Below, piece after piece: positions 22,876 to 32,695 of a stretch of 64,000 bases of DNA. This stretch comes from Tenebrio molitor (Eukaryota > Arthropoda > Insecta > Coleoptera > Tenebrionidae): contig NC_091048.1 of NCBI RefSeq assembly GCF_963966145.1, positions 16,244,001-16,308,000 on the forward strand, given 5' to 3'. Below the pieces are notes generated by a model. It made no database searches. It was not told the DNA's origin and was given only the letters and a program-made list of their open reading frames with translations. The position numbers were made by a program, and so were the translations under genes. How positions within the stretch are numbered: the stretch's first letter is position 1; each line of letters opens with the position of its first letter.

Positions 22876-23462
22876 TTTATGTATGGCTATTACTACAGTG
22901 TGGAATAAAATGATTTACATCTAGTTACCTTTGGAATTTTTGCACATGTAAATTTTCCTGTACCGCTCTACTTTTTTTTTGAAGTGCCGAACTATTAGTT
23001 CTGTCAATAAATGTCATCAATCGAATTGACAATTGTTACAATTTACTAAATTGAATTAACAAACGTTGGTGGCCACTTTCAACACTAGCTGTGACTTGCT
23101 TTTGTTAGCTCCTTTTTAATTTCAATCTCTACTTTGCATTCATATCATCCTTTCGCAATAAATCACATTTGGCTTTCTTTTTTTTGTAGAGCGGCATTTC
23201 GTATTTTTACACGGGTAATGCAAAGGTAACTAGATGTAAATCATTTTATTCCACACTGTATTTTATCGATAGATTTTTAATATTTAATTTTTCTTGTCTA
23301 ACAGAACCAGAATATAATTTTAAAAGAATTTAGGTACAACTTTTTTACTCTACAACTTTAGCATTTAAGATTTTTTTGGAAAATAATTAGGGGAGCCAAT
23401 ATCCGAGGATTTTTACTATTACACGTAAAGTTCCTATGTACCAAAATCCATTCTACGCCCTG
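22876..23462. mobile_element. Broken CCGGGTG-family element, copy 3
   Basis: The right half (23261-23462) matches 50090-50302 and ends CATTCTACGCCCTG before TA. The sequence just left of the 22896 MITE (GTATGGCTATTAC) matches GTCATGACTATTAC at about 50075, so the MITE sits inside this copy. The left half of the element was not found. Confidence 0.75.
22896..23258. mobile_element. MITE with perfect 38-bp TIRs
   Basis: CAGTGTGGAATAAAATGATT reads inward from both ends and the match is perfect for 38 bp (22896-22933 and 23221-23258). TA duplication lies at 22894-22895 and 23259-23260. No coding remnant. Confidence 0.92.
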
Positions 23463-23464
23463 TA

Positions 23465-24560
23465 TAAGAATGTTAAACATGTACTCCGCTAGTATTACTT
23501 TTTTCTGTTCCGGTATCGGATTATTCCTGACCTTAAACACCTCAACAAAATATTTTTGGTGCCATAAACGATTTAAGGAACTGGGTCATATTGGTAAACG
23601 TCCAGGACAAGGAAAGGAAAACGTCTGAAAGGACATCCATTAAGTGGGAAATCATGTGGAAATTAATACAGAAAATCCGATGGTGTCAATGAAAAAATCC
23701 TTCTTGAGATGCGGGCAAATGATTTGGTTGGCAAATGGTGGAAGAAGATCCGTAACTAAGGTGATAAATTTCAAAAAGGTCATCTGCAAATAATAAATAC
23801 GAATGACTGAAATGGAATCGACAATAATTACTACAATGTATAGGAGATAAGTAAAATAGTTTTTACCGACTAAAAACTATTTATTTAAGAGGTTCAAAAT
23901 GTCAAAATGATTGAATGTGGTTAGTATCCATTGTTCTTCTATCATTCATAGTCGACGACAAAAATTTTATCTTTGATGGTATACAGCAGAATTTGTGCAA
24001 TAAGCTTTACTGAAATAGTGCACAATTTACAGTATTTGGTAGTTCCTTGTGAATCTGATCCTGTGTTTCGTGAACTGTATACAGCATTTCAACTAAAATT
24101 TAACAATTTTACGAATCTCTCGTTTTCTAAAAACACCAAAATATATCATTTCAGAAAAGGTACCAATGTAGAATACCTGGTAGGCTGAAATTTAATTAAT
24201 CTGTTTCGCTGCGTATTTTTCAAGTACTCGTTTATGGTAAACATCTAATCAATGCAATAAGTATAGTATCGAGCAGGTATGTGCCAGCTAGCAATAGATT
24301 GCCTTTCGCCATCTTATTACATACTCGTAGTTGCAGCTATGACAAAATTAAAGCCAACTCTTTGTTCAGATTTGCAGTAACTGCCGTCATTTTTTTTAAA
24401 TACTGTGCTATCTGTGTTTGTTAAATCTTTAGGCATGTTATACAGAGTCGATAAAAAGTATGGAAATGGTAAATATTCCGAAACCGGTTTATCGGTTATA
24501 CCTTGAAATTTAGTATAAAGTTAGGGGAAATTAAGTTTTGTTATTTGAAATTACATATTT
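23465..24560. other. Anonymous sequence with one transposon terminus
   Basis: No gene recognised. A solo TIR-like end, ACAGAGTCGATAAAAAGTAT, lies at about 24440 and is related to the one at 21894. Confidence 0.4.
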
Positions 24561-25136
24561 CAATTTTTTGTAATTTGCCTCCATTTTTTTTTTCTAATAG
24601 ACATATTAACGAACGCGACGTCATCTCCGATGTCATTATAGCCATTAATTCACGCAACATTTTATGAAAATTTCTAGGTTGGCAAAGCTTGATACGGAAT
24701 TATTTTGTCATGCATGTCAGTTTAAATTAGAAAATGTGTCAAAAACAGGAAGTGTTCAGTGGAAAAATTTGGCCGTATTTTTTAGCAATTTCACGTATTT
24801 CAAGGGGCGTACATGCAAGATTATCTTGATTATCTTCCATATTCGTGTTTTGTGACAGAATTTGGATAAAACAAACGGGGACTAGATCAAACGTTTACTT
24901 TTAAAATTAAGACATTACCAACCGCCACAAAAATCCCTAAATCGACTAAAGTAAACATGTTTGTTTAAAAACGGCTTGAAAAGGACAAATTACGAAAAAT
25001 AGTAAAAAAAAACTCGTTTCATAAGACCTTGAAGCACTCATTCTTTAAATTAAATCGTGGCTACGCACTCGTTTTTTAAACTTGAATTCGTGCTTCAAGA
25101 CTGGTCTTATGAAACTTGTTTTTTAATATACTACTA
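24561..25136 (-). repeat. Hairpin/inverted-repeat unit H6 (reverse orientation)
   Basis: The right edge is TAATATACTACTA (25124-25136). The hairpin at about 25003-25124 has stems CGTTTCATAAGAC...CTTGAAGCAC and GTGCTTCAAG...GTCTTATGAAAC, with GCACTCG near the tip. The inverted repeat ACAAATTACGAAAAAT (about 24986) pairs imperfectly with ATTTTTTGTAATTTGC (about 24563). The ~400-bp spacer has no recognised gene. Confidence 0.6.
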
Positions 25137-25186
25137 TATAATCATTTATTTTTGGAATATAATGGAACTGTTTTTTTTTTGTTTTT

Positions 25187-25572
25187 GTTATACATATATT
25201 TATCTAATCCCGTGGGATAAATGACACTTATCCCACTCATTTAAGTGGAATAAGGAACTTCATTACCTGACGCATTTCATTACTCCACTCAGTGGGATAA
25301 GCGAGCTTCATTACCCCACTCAGTGGGATAAGTAGGTCATTATTCCACTGAGTGGTGTAATGAAACTGGCGGAAATAAATGAGATTTACCTCTTTTTTTT
25401 AATTCGGGGCGGTCTTAGATAAAATTTTGTACATAACACGTGGGCTAAAGCATATTACAGGAAACTCGTGTGATTACAGATGAACTCGGGCTAACACCCT
25501 CGTCATCTGCAATCTTCACACTCGAATCCTGTAATATTGCTTTTATCCCACTAATTGTGTAAATAACTATTA
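25187..25572 (-). repeat. Hairpin/inverted-repeat unit H8 (reverse orientation)
   Basis: The inverted repeat GTTATACATATATTTATCTA (25187) pairs with the segment ending ACATAAC at 25437. The hairpin spans about 25436-25560, with stems GCATATTACAGGA / TCCTGTAATATTGC and CAGATGAACTCG / CGTCATCTG. The edge is AAATAACTATTA (25561-25572). The spacer is a tandem array, described next. Confidence 0.65.
25203..25370. repeat. Tandem short palindromes CCACTCAGTGGGATAAG
   Basis: At least four units alternate CATTAC and CCACTCAGTGGGATAAG or close variants (CCACTCATTTAAGTGG, CCACTGAGTGG). Each unit is itself palindromic. The array forms the spacer of unit H8. Confidence 0.75.
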
Positions 25573-26164
25573 CATTTTGTAAAAGACCATTTTTCATGAA
25601 AACAGTACAGTGGAGTTCTGCCGTATACCTATAACCGTATAACTTATTCAGAAAACTCCCGTGACATTTACTGTCATTTGCAATTTTATATGTAAATTTT
25701 TTAGTTTATTTCATAAGTACACCTAATACACTCCCCACAACAATTATCGCCTAACATATGTTTATACATGTAAAATATAAACTTTAACTTTTTTTTTCTG
25801 TGTTATCCTTCCGAGAATGAAATTGTATAAAATCCACATTGCACATATCAACATAAGGAGTTACAGTCATTGATTAATTCGCTCTAAAGTATTGTGGTAA
25901 ACGAGATGGTTCTGCAATGTCTTGAATACAGTCAATAAAAATTGACACAAGCAATGCAAAAATCAATTATCATTCCAATATAGGGTTGAAATCTTCTTAA
26001 AGATTAAATTTAGTCTATGTATACCAAATGTTTGCAGACCATTTGCTATATATTTAAGAAACAAAGTGATGCGATAATTGTTGTGCGGTGTGTATTTTAA
26101 TTTGCTGTACACAGGACCTGATCATCCTTTTACCGCCTCAAATTTCAAAAGATCATTAATTATA
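25573..26164. other. Anonymous AT-rich sequence
   Basis: Nothing recognised. Confidence 0.4.
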
Positions 26165-26560
26165 TTATTTTGAGAAACTCGAAATGTCAAAAATGTCGGG
26201 AGTTTTGTGAATGGCTAATAAGTATAACACATCGCGTCGTGTAACCAAGGGCGTATCTTCGAAAAGGTTATTCAACATATTTTGAAGAAAACCTAAAATA
26301 TGAAGCCCAATTAGACGATCTCCACTATTCTTGCCCATAAGTTCATTAAAATCTATTTTTGTCAATCGCATTCATGTCGTAATGAATGTGGAAACATCTA
26401 TACGTAAAGCAAGCTCTCTTATATTCAAAGTTATCTCTTCTTCAATATCAAAAAGCAGTCACATTTTGCACCGTCCAGATCTGGAGTTACTACATTTTAC
26501 ATGTTCACGCATTCGCTGAACAGTCACCATAAATGTACGCGAATCGGGCATATTTCAATG
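26165..26560 (-). pseudogene. Mariner-like transposase relic (copy C)
   Basis: The minus strand from about 26552 reads MPDSRTFMVTVQRMREH, a family HTH end, then LLFDIEEEITLNIRELALRI, the usual linker and second HTH. After a stop comes RLIGLHILGFLQNMLNNLFE and DTPLVTRRDVLYLL, the stretch before the second catalytic Asp, where DGAPPH-like sequence is replaced by AIHKTPD. The region between HTH2 and FLQNML, including the first Asp, is missing. Several stops make it inactive. Confidence 0.6.
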
Positions 26561-27348
26561 TGGAAATAGTTACAAATAGATACAAATGGGTTCAGTGCGT
26601 TACCGCTACAATTCGAACACAAAAACCTTTACTCAGCGAGTCAGCGTGATTATTTTAACACTGATGACTAGTGATTATTGTTCTATCTGCGGAGTGTCAA
26701 ATAGAGGCTTGAAAAATATAAAAAAATAGTCATTTGCAGAAATTGTTATTTTCATATGAGTAGCGCTGTCAGATCACTTTTCAGGTATGAGGCCAAAGTT
26801 TGAAGCACGAGGCGTCAGTCAAGTGATAAAACAGGCCGAATACCTCAAAAGTGACAGCGCACGAATATTGAATAATGTATTTCGTGTTCGTTTGGGCAAA
26901 GTCTTAAAACACATTAATTAATTGTAAATTTTGAGGTTATCTTTGACAGATGTCAAGTTAGGTATATAAACTGAAAAGTTTATACAGAGTGATCACAAAA
27001 AAACGCCCCAGCTTATATCTCCCTTATTTGAAATCCGATTTCAACAAGCGATACATCAAATTAAAGCAACCCTACCTTGCAAGGGTTAAGGGTCAATTTA
27101 ATTTTTTTAAATAGCAACATACAGTTTTTTTGGTACAGTTAGATTCATTATGTTTGTCTGAGTTCAAAAATATAGCACACCCTGTATATTTAAATGTTAT
27201 TCTAATTTTTAATTCTATTAGGAGCAAGTAGAACTTTATTCGTAACAGGCCATGAATTACTTATGAAGACATTTTTGTAGCCAAAGAAATAATTTTTATT
27301 TGTTAATACAAACAATAAAAATAACAATAAACATTTTTCAACGGAACT

Positions 27349-27500
27349 GTTCAAACTGAGCACTATTTTGTTCGAGGCATCTCCGTATCACACTTCCCGT
27401 GGCATTCAGAAGGATTTCAGGTGGCGTTTCTCTGCATGCAGTAATTTCTATTATTTTCGAAATATGCTTGTAAAATATCCATAATTTCGTTATTATTCAT
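27349..27500 (-). pseudogene. Transposase ends fused by deletion
   Basis: The minus strand from 27500 reads MNNNEIMDILQAYFENNRN, matching the N-terminal HTH start of mariner-like transposases. A frame one base off then continues EITACRETPPEILLNATGSV and IRRCLEQNSAQFEQFR with a stop, matching the family C terminus (a C-hEQN-x-x-F-E-x-F pattern). The whole HTH2 and DDE core are gone, and the junction is out of frame. Confidence 0.65.
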
Positions 27501-27559
27501 TTTATTTCACAAAACGAAATTGGAAAAAAAAATTAAACAAACAAAAATTACGACAAATA

Positions 27560-27832
27560 TGTTAGCGGTGTTCGAGTAAAACGCAGTGCACCGGGAGCAA
27601 CAGGAGTATATTTAATTCTACTACAGACTACACTACATTAATGAACAGATACAAGACACACGTGAGATAAAAGACAAGATGGCGTACGGCGTTACAATTA
27701 TGGTCGACCTCTTCGGTCATCGATCTCCGACCGCACATGCGCAACGTCATCGTTTCGGTCGGTGTAACCGGACACTGTTTGTACGACAATACACCAGGGG
27801 CGGCGCGGGGATCGAGATTATATACACTAACA
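27560..27832 (-). repeat. Copia 3' LTR
   Basis: It starts TGTTAGCGGTG and ends CACTAACA, so it has the TG...CA ends with a 6-bp inverted terminus TGTTAG/CTAACA. TTTAAT at 27611-27616 gives ATTAAA on the coding strand, a possible polyadenylation signal. Confidence 0.95.
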
Positions 27833-27841
27833 CTTCCCCTC
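27833..27841 (-). promoter_or_regulatory. Polypurine tract
   Basis: GAGGGGAAG on the minus strand directly abuts the 3' LTR, the expected plus-strand DNA primer site. Confidence 0.8.
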
Positions 27842-27869
27842 GCGAACGCCGGCCAACTCGTAATAAACA

Positions 27870-30800
27870 CTAGTCGCGATAAGTTTCTGCGGCGCGACAC
27901 AAGCCAAGTTCGCGCACACAACGTTGGTGTCGAGATCCAGGAAGCCCCTTGGTAAGGACGTCGGCCACCATCTCCGTAGACGAAACATGACTGAGACTAA
28001 GGATCTTCTCTTTGACAGCGTCTCTGATAAAGTGATACTTTATATCGATGTGTTTGCTCCTGTTGTGGAACGTAGGGTTCGCAGCAAGCTTCAAGGCACC
28101 CAAGTTGTCTTCATATACAACAACGGAGGACAAGTGATCCAGGCCCAACTCGATGAGAAAAGACCGGAGATACGAAGCTTCCTTGGTGGCTTCGGCCAGT
28201 CCCATGTACTCAGCCTCGGTGGACGATAATGCGACAGTCTTTTGTTTTCTCGCATCCCACGAAACAGGTCCACCCCCCAACATAAAGACATACCCGGTGA
28301 ACGATTTTCTGTCGTTGGGGCAATTTCCCCAGTCCGCATCTACGAAGCCTTCCAAGAACTGGGATTTCTTAAAAAAGGTCAGCCCAAGCTTCGTTGTGCC
28401 TTTGAGGTAACGAAGTACTCGCTTGGCGGCAGTCCAATGAGGCTTTCCATAGCAATTATTAAACTGTCCCAGGTAACTGACAGCAAAACTGATGTCAGGT
28501 CTGGTAGCGGTTGACAAGTACGTCAGAGCTCCGACCAACTCACGGTAAGGCAAATTCTCGTCGGGAGGTTCTTCACTCTTCAATAACTTCATTCCAGGAT
28601 CCAACGGTGCACAGACCGGTTTTGAGTCGAACATTCCAAATCTCTTCAACAACTCGTTGATATAACCCGTCTGAAGTATGTTAATCGCACCGAGAGTCCT
28701 GTTAAATTCCATACCTAGGCAGTAACCAATCTCGCCGAGGTCACTGGTCTCGAATTTCTGAGATAGACAACTAAACAACCTATCGGCCATCCTTGGGTCA
28801 CGCGAAGCGACGATGATGTCGTCAACGTAGATAGCTACTAAGGTTGACTCTTCACCAGTCCCGATTTGGTAAACACAGGGGTCGGCCTTGGTGGGAACCG
28901 CTCCGAATCTCCTCAGTATGCCATCCAGTTTGGCGTACCAACTCCGACCAGCCTGACGTAGGCCATACAAGGATTTTTTCAGCAAACAAACATGGTCACC
29001 CTCTCGTAGTTGCTTGAGCATCTTCCTAGCCTTGTCTCCTACTTCTCTATCTTCTTCAGATTGGATCATCTCGAGCACTTGCAACAGGTATTTCGGAGGT
29101 TCCATGAATATCTCTTCCTCTAGTTCTCCATTCAGATATGCACAAGTTACATCGAACTGTCTTATGTTCATATCGTATTGAGCTGCTATAGAGGCTAAAA
29201 GTCGAATTGAACTCAGTCGCGCAACCGGTGCGAAGGTTTCTTTGAAATGAACTCCAGGTCGTTGGCTAAACCCCTGAGCCACTAGTCGAGCCTTTCTTCT
29301 TTCTAATGTACCCTTCGCGTTGTATTTATTTCTCAATACGATTCGGCTGCCTATGACTTCACGATCATCAGGACGTTTGACAAGTTTCCACGTATTGTTC
29401 TTGATGATGGACCTAATTTCAACGGCCATCGCGTCATACCACTCGTCGACTTCTGGTGAATTCATTGCTATTCTTGCAGGAATTTCAGATATAAAGGCCT
29501 CTGCCTCTATTTCGGCAGTTCCTGCTTCCTGAAATCTGCAGACTTTTCGAGGTCTTCCCCTCGCTCCTGTTCTAACAAGCCTAGGTCTACCTCTTTCTCT
29601 TCTGACTACGGGCTCTTCCTCTATTTCATCCTGCACCTCTTCTTCTGGGTTTTCGACTTCTTCAGCTGATCGCATTTCAATACCCACGTACCTAGGCGAC
29701 TCCACTTCGTCTGTTTCGCCTTTGAACAGATCATCTGGCACAAATTCAGTGAAGATCTCAGCCTTTTTCTCAGTACCTTCTAGGAATTTCACGTCTCGTG
29801 TGATTTCGACCTTTCTTTCATTAGGCATCCACACTCGATATCCCTTGCTTTCTTCTGAGTAGCCCAGGAATACACCTTCCTTTGCCCGAGAGTCGAATTT
29901 TCCTCTGTTGGGTTGTCTGTCCAGGCGGAATACACGACATCCAAATTCCCTAAAGTGACTAACATTAGGTTTCTTGCCAGTCCACACTTCATAGGGTGTT
30001 CTGCCACCGAGACTCTTGGATGGGCATCGATTTCTAATGTAGTTCGCCGTGTTGACCGCTTCGGCCCAAAAACTGGGTGGAAGACCCGACTGCAACATCA
30101 GACAACGGGCCATGTCTAATAAAGTTCGATTCTTTCTTTCGGCAATCCCATTTTGTTCAGGATTATGCGGAATGGTGAATCGTCGGGTTATTCCAAGTCC
30201 CTTCAGAAGGTTGTCGAACTGTTCACTGGTGTACTCTCCACCGTTATCAGTTTGAAACGTTTTTATTTTCTTGCCCTGTTGATTTTCGACCATAGTGATG
30301 AACCCTTTTGTGGCTTCAATCGCTTCGCTTTTCGACCTGAGGAAACGAACAACAGTCCATCTGGAACAATCATCTATGAACTCGATGAAGTATCGTGCTT
30401 TACTCATCGACTCAACACGCATCGGCCCGCAAACATCCGAATGTATCAGTTCCAGCAATTCGCTCGTTCTGTCAGACCGTTTCGGGAAGGGTGTGCGTAC
30501 CATCTTCCCCTGAAGACACACCTCACACTCAATGGAGTCTCTCGCGAAGTTCATGGGCTTTAAAACGTCCAATCCAAGCACGGTCCCTTTGCTTATGGCT
30601 TCGGACATGTCTCTCGTGTTTAGATGTCCTAATCGCCTGTGCCACACCTCGAACGTCTTGGTACAGGGAAGTCCCGCTGCGAAAACCGATCCCGTTGATC
30701 TCTCTTTGTTTCGTTCGCGCGCGTAATATAATTCGCCAATCCTGTCAGCAACCAGCTTTACGCTACCGTCGTTACCGACTACGAATGCGTTGTCTCTTTT

Positions 30801-31934
30801 AAATATGACCTCACAACCCTTTTCGGTGATTTTTCCCACAGATAGCAAGTTCGTACGTAGGTCTGGAACAAGCAAAGTCTTACTCAAAGAAATGTTTTTC
30901 GACTCACCAAACACATCGGCGGTGAACATTGCTTTTCCTTGGGCAGTGATATTTGTAGAGCCATTGTTTGCGAGATTTATCTTTCCAGGTTCAGACTTCA
31001 TTTCGGAGAAGGCTCTTTCATCATTGCACAGATGAGAAGTTGCACCACTGTCCAGACACCACGTGTTTCTCTTGTTCGAACTGGTCAGATGACATTCAGA
31101 TACGCTCAGGCAAGTATCTTCTGCACTTTTCGCGGAGGCACGGAAGTCTTTGTTCTTGCAGTCAGCTGCTTTATGTCCGATTTCTTTGCACTTGTAGCAC
31201 CGATATTTGAAATTTCCATAGTCGTTCTTGGTACCGGATTTCGAGTTCTCGCCGTTCGTCGTTTTTTCAGTCTTCTTCACGTTCTTCTTTCGCCAATTTG
31301 CTTTATGGTTACTAAACAATGCATTTTGAGAAGCTCCTCTCGCTGCAGTTTTCCTGGCATTACTCTCTTCGATTATTTTCACACGAAGGACATCAGGTGT
31401 CGGGAGGTGGTCCCGCGACTCAATGGCACACCTGAAATTCTCAAAACTGTCAGGCAAGCTATACAGCAACATGATCGCTAACAAATCTCGGTTGATTTCA
31501 ACTTCCATCTCCTGGAGTTTGTCGACCGCATCGAAGAACATATCGATGTGTTCTCGCACATCACCGGATTCCTCCATGCGCTGAAGTGTCAGCTGTTTCA
31601 GTAACGTGGCCTTCCTCGCAGGTCCCTTCGACTGGTATATACCCTCGAGCTTGAGCCAGACTTCTCTCGATGACCCACATCCTTTTATCTGCTTCAGCTC
31701 AGAGGGGTTGATCGCCAGTATGATGTCGGATTTAGCTTTACTGTCGTTCCTCACCCATTGTTGTGCAGCAGCTTCTGATTCGACGTCGCCGACTACCACC
31801 GCTGGTTTCACCGTTGCCCCGTTCACGTAACTCCACGCGTCATTTTTGATCAGCAATGCTTCCATCTGCATCTTCCACGTGTCGTAGTTCTCCTTGTTTA
31901 GGGTTTCTATCCTCGCCAACTGATTTGAACCCAT
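27870..31934 (-). CDS. Copia-type gag-pol polyprotein
   Basis: One uninterrupted frame encodes 1354 aa from the ATG at 31934 (MGSNQLARIETLNKENY). The frame is open 17 codons further upstream, but that first codon is GTG. Domains in order: copia-type Gag (about 5-200); CCHC zinc knuckle C246-x2-C249-x4-H254-x4-C259; aspartic protease with WCLDSGATS, catalytic D295; integrase zinc HHCC (H432, H437, C470, C473); integrase core D500, D563, E599 (D-D35-E); acidic linker about 740-800; reverse transcriptase with FDVTCAYLNG (D928) and YVDD at 1036-1039; RNase H with D1199, E1240, D1276 and D1325. The order PR-IN-RT-RH defines Ty1/copia elements. The length is close to Drosophila copia. All catalytic residues are present, so it is probably active or recently so. 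The stop is TAG at 27872-27870. Confidence 0.96.
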   Translation of the reverse strand: MGSNQLARIETLNKENYDTWKMQMEALLIKNDAWSYVNGATVKPAVVVGDVESEAAAQQWVRNDSKAKSDIILAINPSELKQIKGCGSSREVWLKLEGIYQSKGPARKATLLKQLTLQRMEESGDVREHIDMFFDAVDKLQEMEVEINRDLLAIMLLYSLPDSFENFRCAIESRDHLPTPDVLRVKIIEESNARKTAARGASQNALFSNHKANWRKKNVKKTEKTTNGENSKSGTKNDYGNFKYRCYKCKEIGHKAADCKNKDFRASAKSAEDTCLSVSECHLTSSNKRNTWCLDSGATSHLCNDERAFSEMKSEPGKINLANNGSTNITAQGKAMFTADVFGESKNISLSKTLLVPDLRTNLLSVGKITEKGCEVIFKRDNAFVVGNDGSVKLVADRIGELYYARERNKERSTGSVFAAGLPCTKTFEVWHRRLGHLNTRDMSEAISKGTVLGLDVLKPMNFARDSIECEVCLQGKMVRTPFPKRSDRTSELLELIHSDVCGPMRVESMSKARYFIEFIDDCSRWTVVRFLRSKSEAIEATKGFITMVENQQGKKIKTFQTDNGGEYTSEQFDNLLKGLGITRRFTIPHNPEQNGIAERKNRTLLDMARCLMLQSGLPPSFWAEAVNTANYIRNRCPSKSLGGRTPYEVWTGKKPNVSHFREFGCRVFRLDRQPNRGKFDSRAKEGVFLGYSEESKGYRVWMPNERKVEITRDVKFLEGTEKKAEIFTEFVPDDLFKGETDEVESPRYVGIEMRSAEEVENPEEEVQDEIEEEPVVRRERGRPRLVRTGARGRPRKVCRFQEAGTAEIEAEAFISEIPARIAMNSPEVDEWYDAMAVEIRSIIKNNTWKLVKRPDDREVIGSRIVLRNKYNAKGTLERRKARLVAQGFSQRPGVHFKETFAPVARLSSIRLLASIAAQYDMNIRQFDVTCAYLNGELEEEIFMEPPKYLLQVLEMIQSEEDREVGDKARKMLKQLREGDHVCLLKKSLYGLRQAGRSWYAKLDGILRRFGAVPTKADPCVYQIGTGEESTLVAIYVDDIIVASRDPRMADRLFSCLSQKFETSDLGEIGYCLGMEFNRTLGAINILQTGYINELLKRFGMFDSKPVCAPLDPGMKLLKSEEPPDENLPYRELVGALTYLSTATRPDISFAVSYLGQFNNCYGKPHWTAAKRVLRYLKGTTKLGLTFFKKSQFLEGFVDADWGNCPNDRKSFTGYVFMLGGGPVSWDARKQKTVALSSTEAEYMGLAEATKEASYLRSFLIELGLDHLSSVVVYEDNLGALKLAANPTFHNRSKHIDIKYHFIRDAVKEKILSLSHVSSTEMVADVLTKGLPGSRHQRCVRELGLCRAAETYRD

Positions 31935-31989
31935 CGTATCGTTTGGCGGAGACGGACTACAAAGCAACGAAATTTTTGCGTTCACTGGC

Positions 31990-32003
31990 CTGGGCCCATA
32001 ACC
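31990..32003 (-). promoter_or_regulatory. Primer-binding site for half tRNA-iMet
   Basis: The plus strand reads CTGGGCCCATAACC directly beside the 5' LTR. This equals the anticodon arm of eukaryotic initiator tRNA-Met (anticodon CAT inside), not its 3' end. Drosophila copia is known to be primed by a cleaved half of this tRNA. Confidence 0.85.
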
Positions 32004-32276
32004 TGTTAGCGGTGTTCGAGTAAAACGCAGTGCACCGGGAGCAACAGGAGTATATTTAATTCTACTACAGACTACACTACATTAATGAACAGATACAAGA
32101 CACACGTGAGATAAAAGACAAGATGGCGTACGGCGTTACAATTATGGTCGACCTCTTCGGTCATCGATCTCCGACCGCACATGCGCAACGTCATCGTTTC
32201 GGTCGGTGTAACCGGACACTGTTTGTACGACAATACACCAGGGGCGGCGCGGGGATCGAGATTATATACACTAACA
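32004..32276 (-). repeat. Copia 5' LTR
   Basis: Identical by eye to 27560-27832. On the coding strand TATATAA lies at 32268-32262 near the LTR start, the probable core promoter. Confidence 0.95.
32262..32268 (-). promoter_or_regulatory. Probable TATA box of copia
   Basis: TATATAA in the 5' LTR, minus strand, about 9 bp from the element's outer end. Position alone supports it. Confidence 0.45.
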
Positions 32277-32695
32277 AAATAAAGTTTGTTTTCAAAATAA
32301 ATTTTTATTTTTTGTTTCTACGGCTACAAGTAATTCATGGCCTGTTAGGAATAAAATTCTACTTATTCCTGACAATTTGTAATTGACATTTATTTATTTC
32401 TTATGTTAGAATGACATTTCAATATACAGAACTCAGAAAAATATAATGAATCTAACTGTACCAAAAAAATTACATGTTACCATTTAAAAAAAATTGCAAG
32501 GTAGGGTTGCTAAGGGCAACATTTTATATTCAGTTTATGGTACTTTTAGAATCCTTTAATCTGATGTACGCTCGTTGAAATTGCATTTCAAATAAGAAAG
32601 ATATAAGCTGGGGCGTTTTTTGTGATCACTCTGTATATTTTTAGTTATATATCACTTTTCACCTTATGGATCTCGGGAAACGAACACGAAATATA

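Larger units (their letters stand above)
27560..32276 (-). mobile_element. Full-length copia-type LTR retrotransposon
   Basis: It is 4717 bp between two 273-bp LTRs that I read as identical, with a 5-bp duplication AAATA at 27555-27559 and 32277-32281. One long gag-pol frame is open. The primer site and polypurine tract are in place. Identical LTRs and an intact frame imply a very recent insertion. Confidence 0.97.
26985..32633 (-). mobile_element. Internally deleted mariner-like element (interrupted by copia)
   Basis: CAGAGTGATCACAAAAAAAC at 26985 and, from 32633 inward, CAGAGTGATCACAAAAAACG begin arms that align over about 330-350 bp, sharing GCCCCAGCTTATATCT and TTGGTACAGTTAGATTCATT. TA duplicates at 26983-26984 and 32634-32635. 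Without the copia insert it is about 0.93 kb. The minus strand between the arms keeps only the start and end of a transposase. Confidence 0.85.
26763..32695 (+). repeat. Hairpin/inverted-repeat unit H10, split by nested insertions
   Basis: The hairpin at 26763-26860 has stems GCGCTGTCAGATCACTTTTC and GAATACCTCAAAAGTGACAG, and GCACGAGG near its tip. The inverted repeat ATTTCGTGTTCGTTTGGG (26879) finds its partner CGGGAAACGAACACGAAAT far away at 32674. Everything between 26985 and 32633 is later insertion, so the original spacer was roughly 120-140 bp. A weak AATAGT edge lies 22 bp left of the stem. Confidence 0.65.

Noticed and set aside
25203..25370. Regular repeats suggesting a CRISPR-like array
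   Set aside because: Repeats are contiguous and palindromic without unique spacers, and the DNA is eukaryotic.
30939..31481. 180-codon plus-strand frame and other frames opposite copia
   Set aside because: They are antisense shadows of the gag-pol frame.
31935..31985. Upstream extension of copia gag by 17 codons
   Set aside because: The first codon is GTG and the extension lies next to the primer site; the ATG at 31934 begins the conserved Gag.
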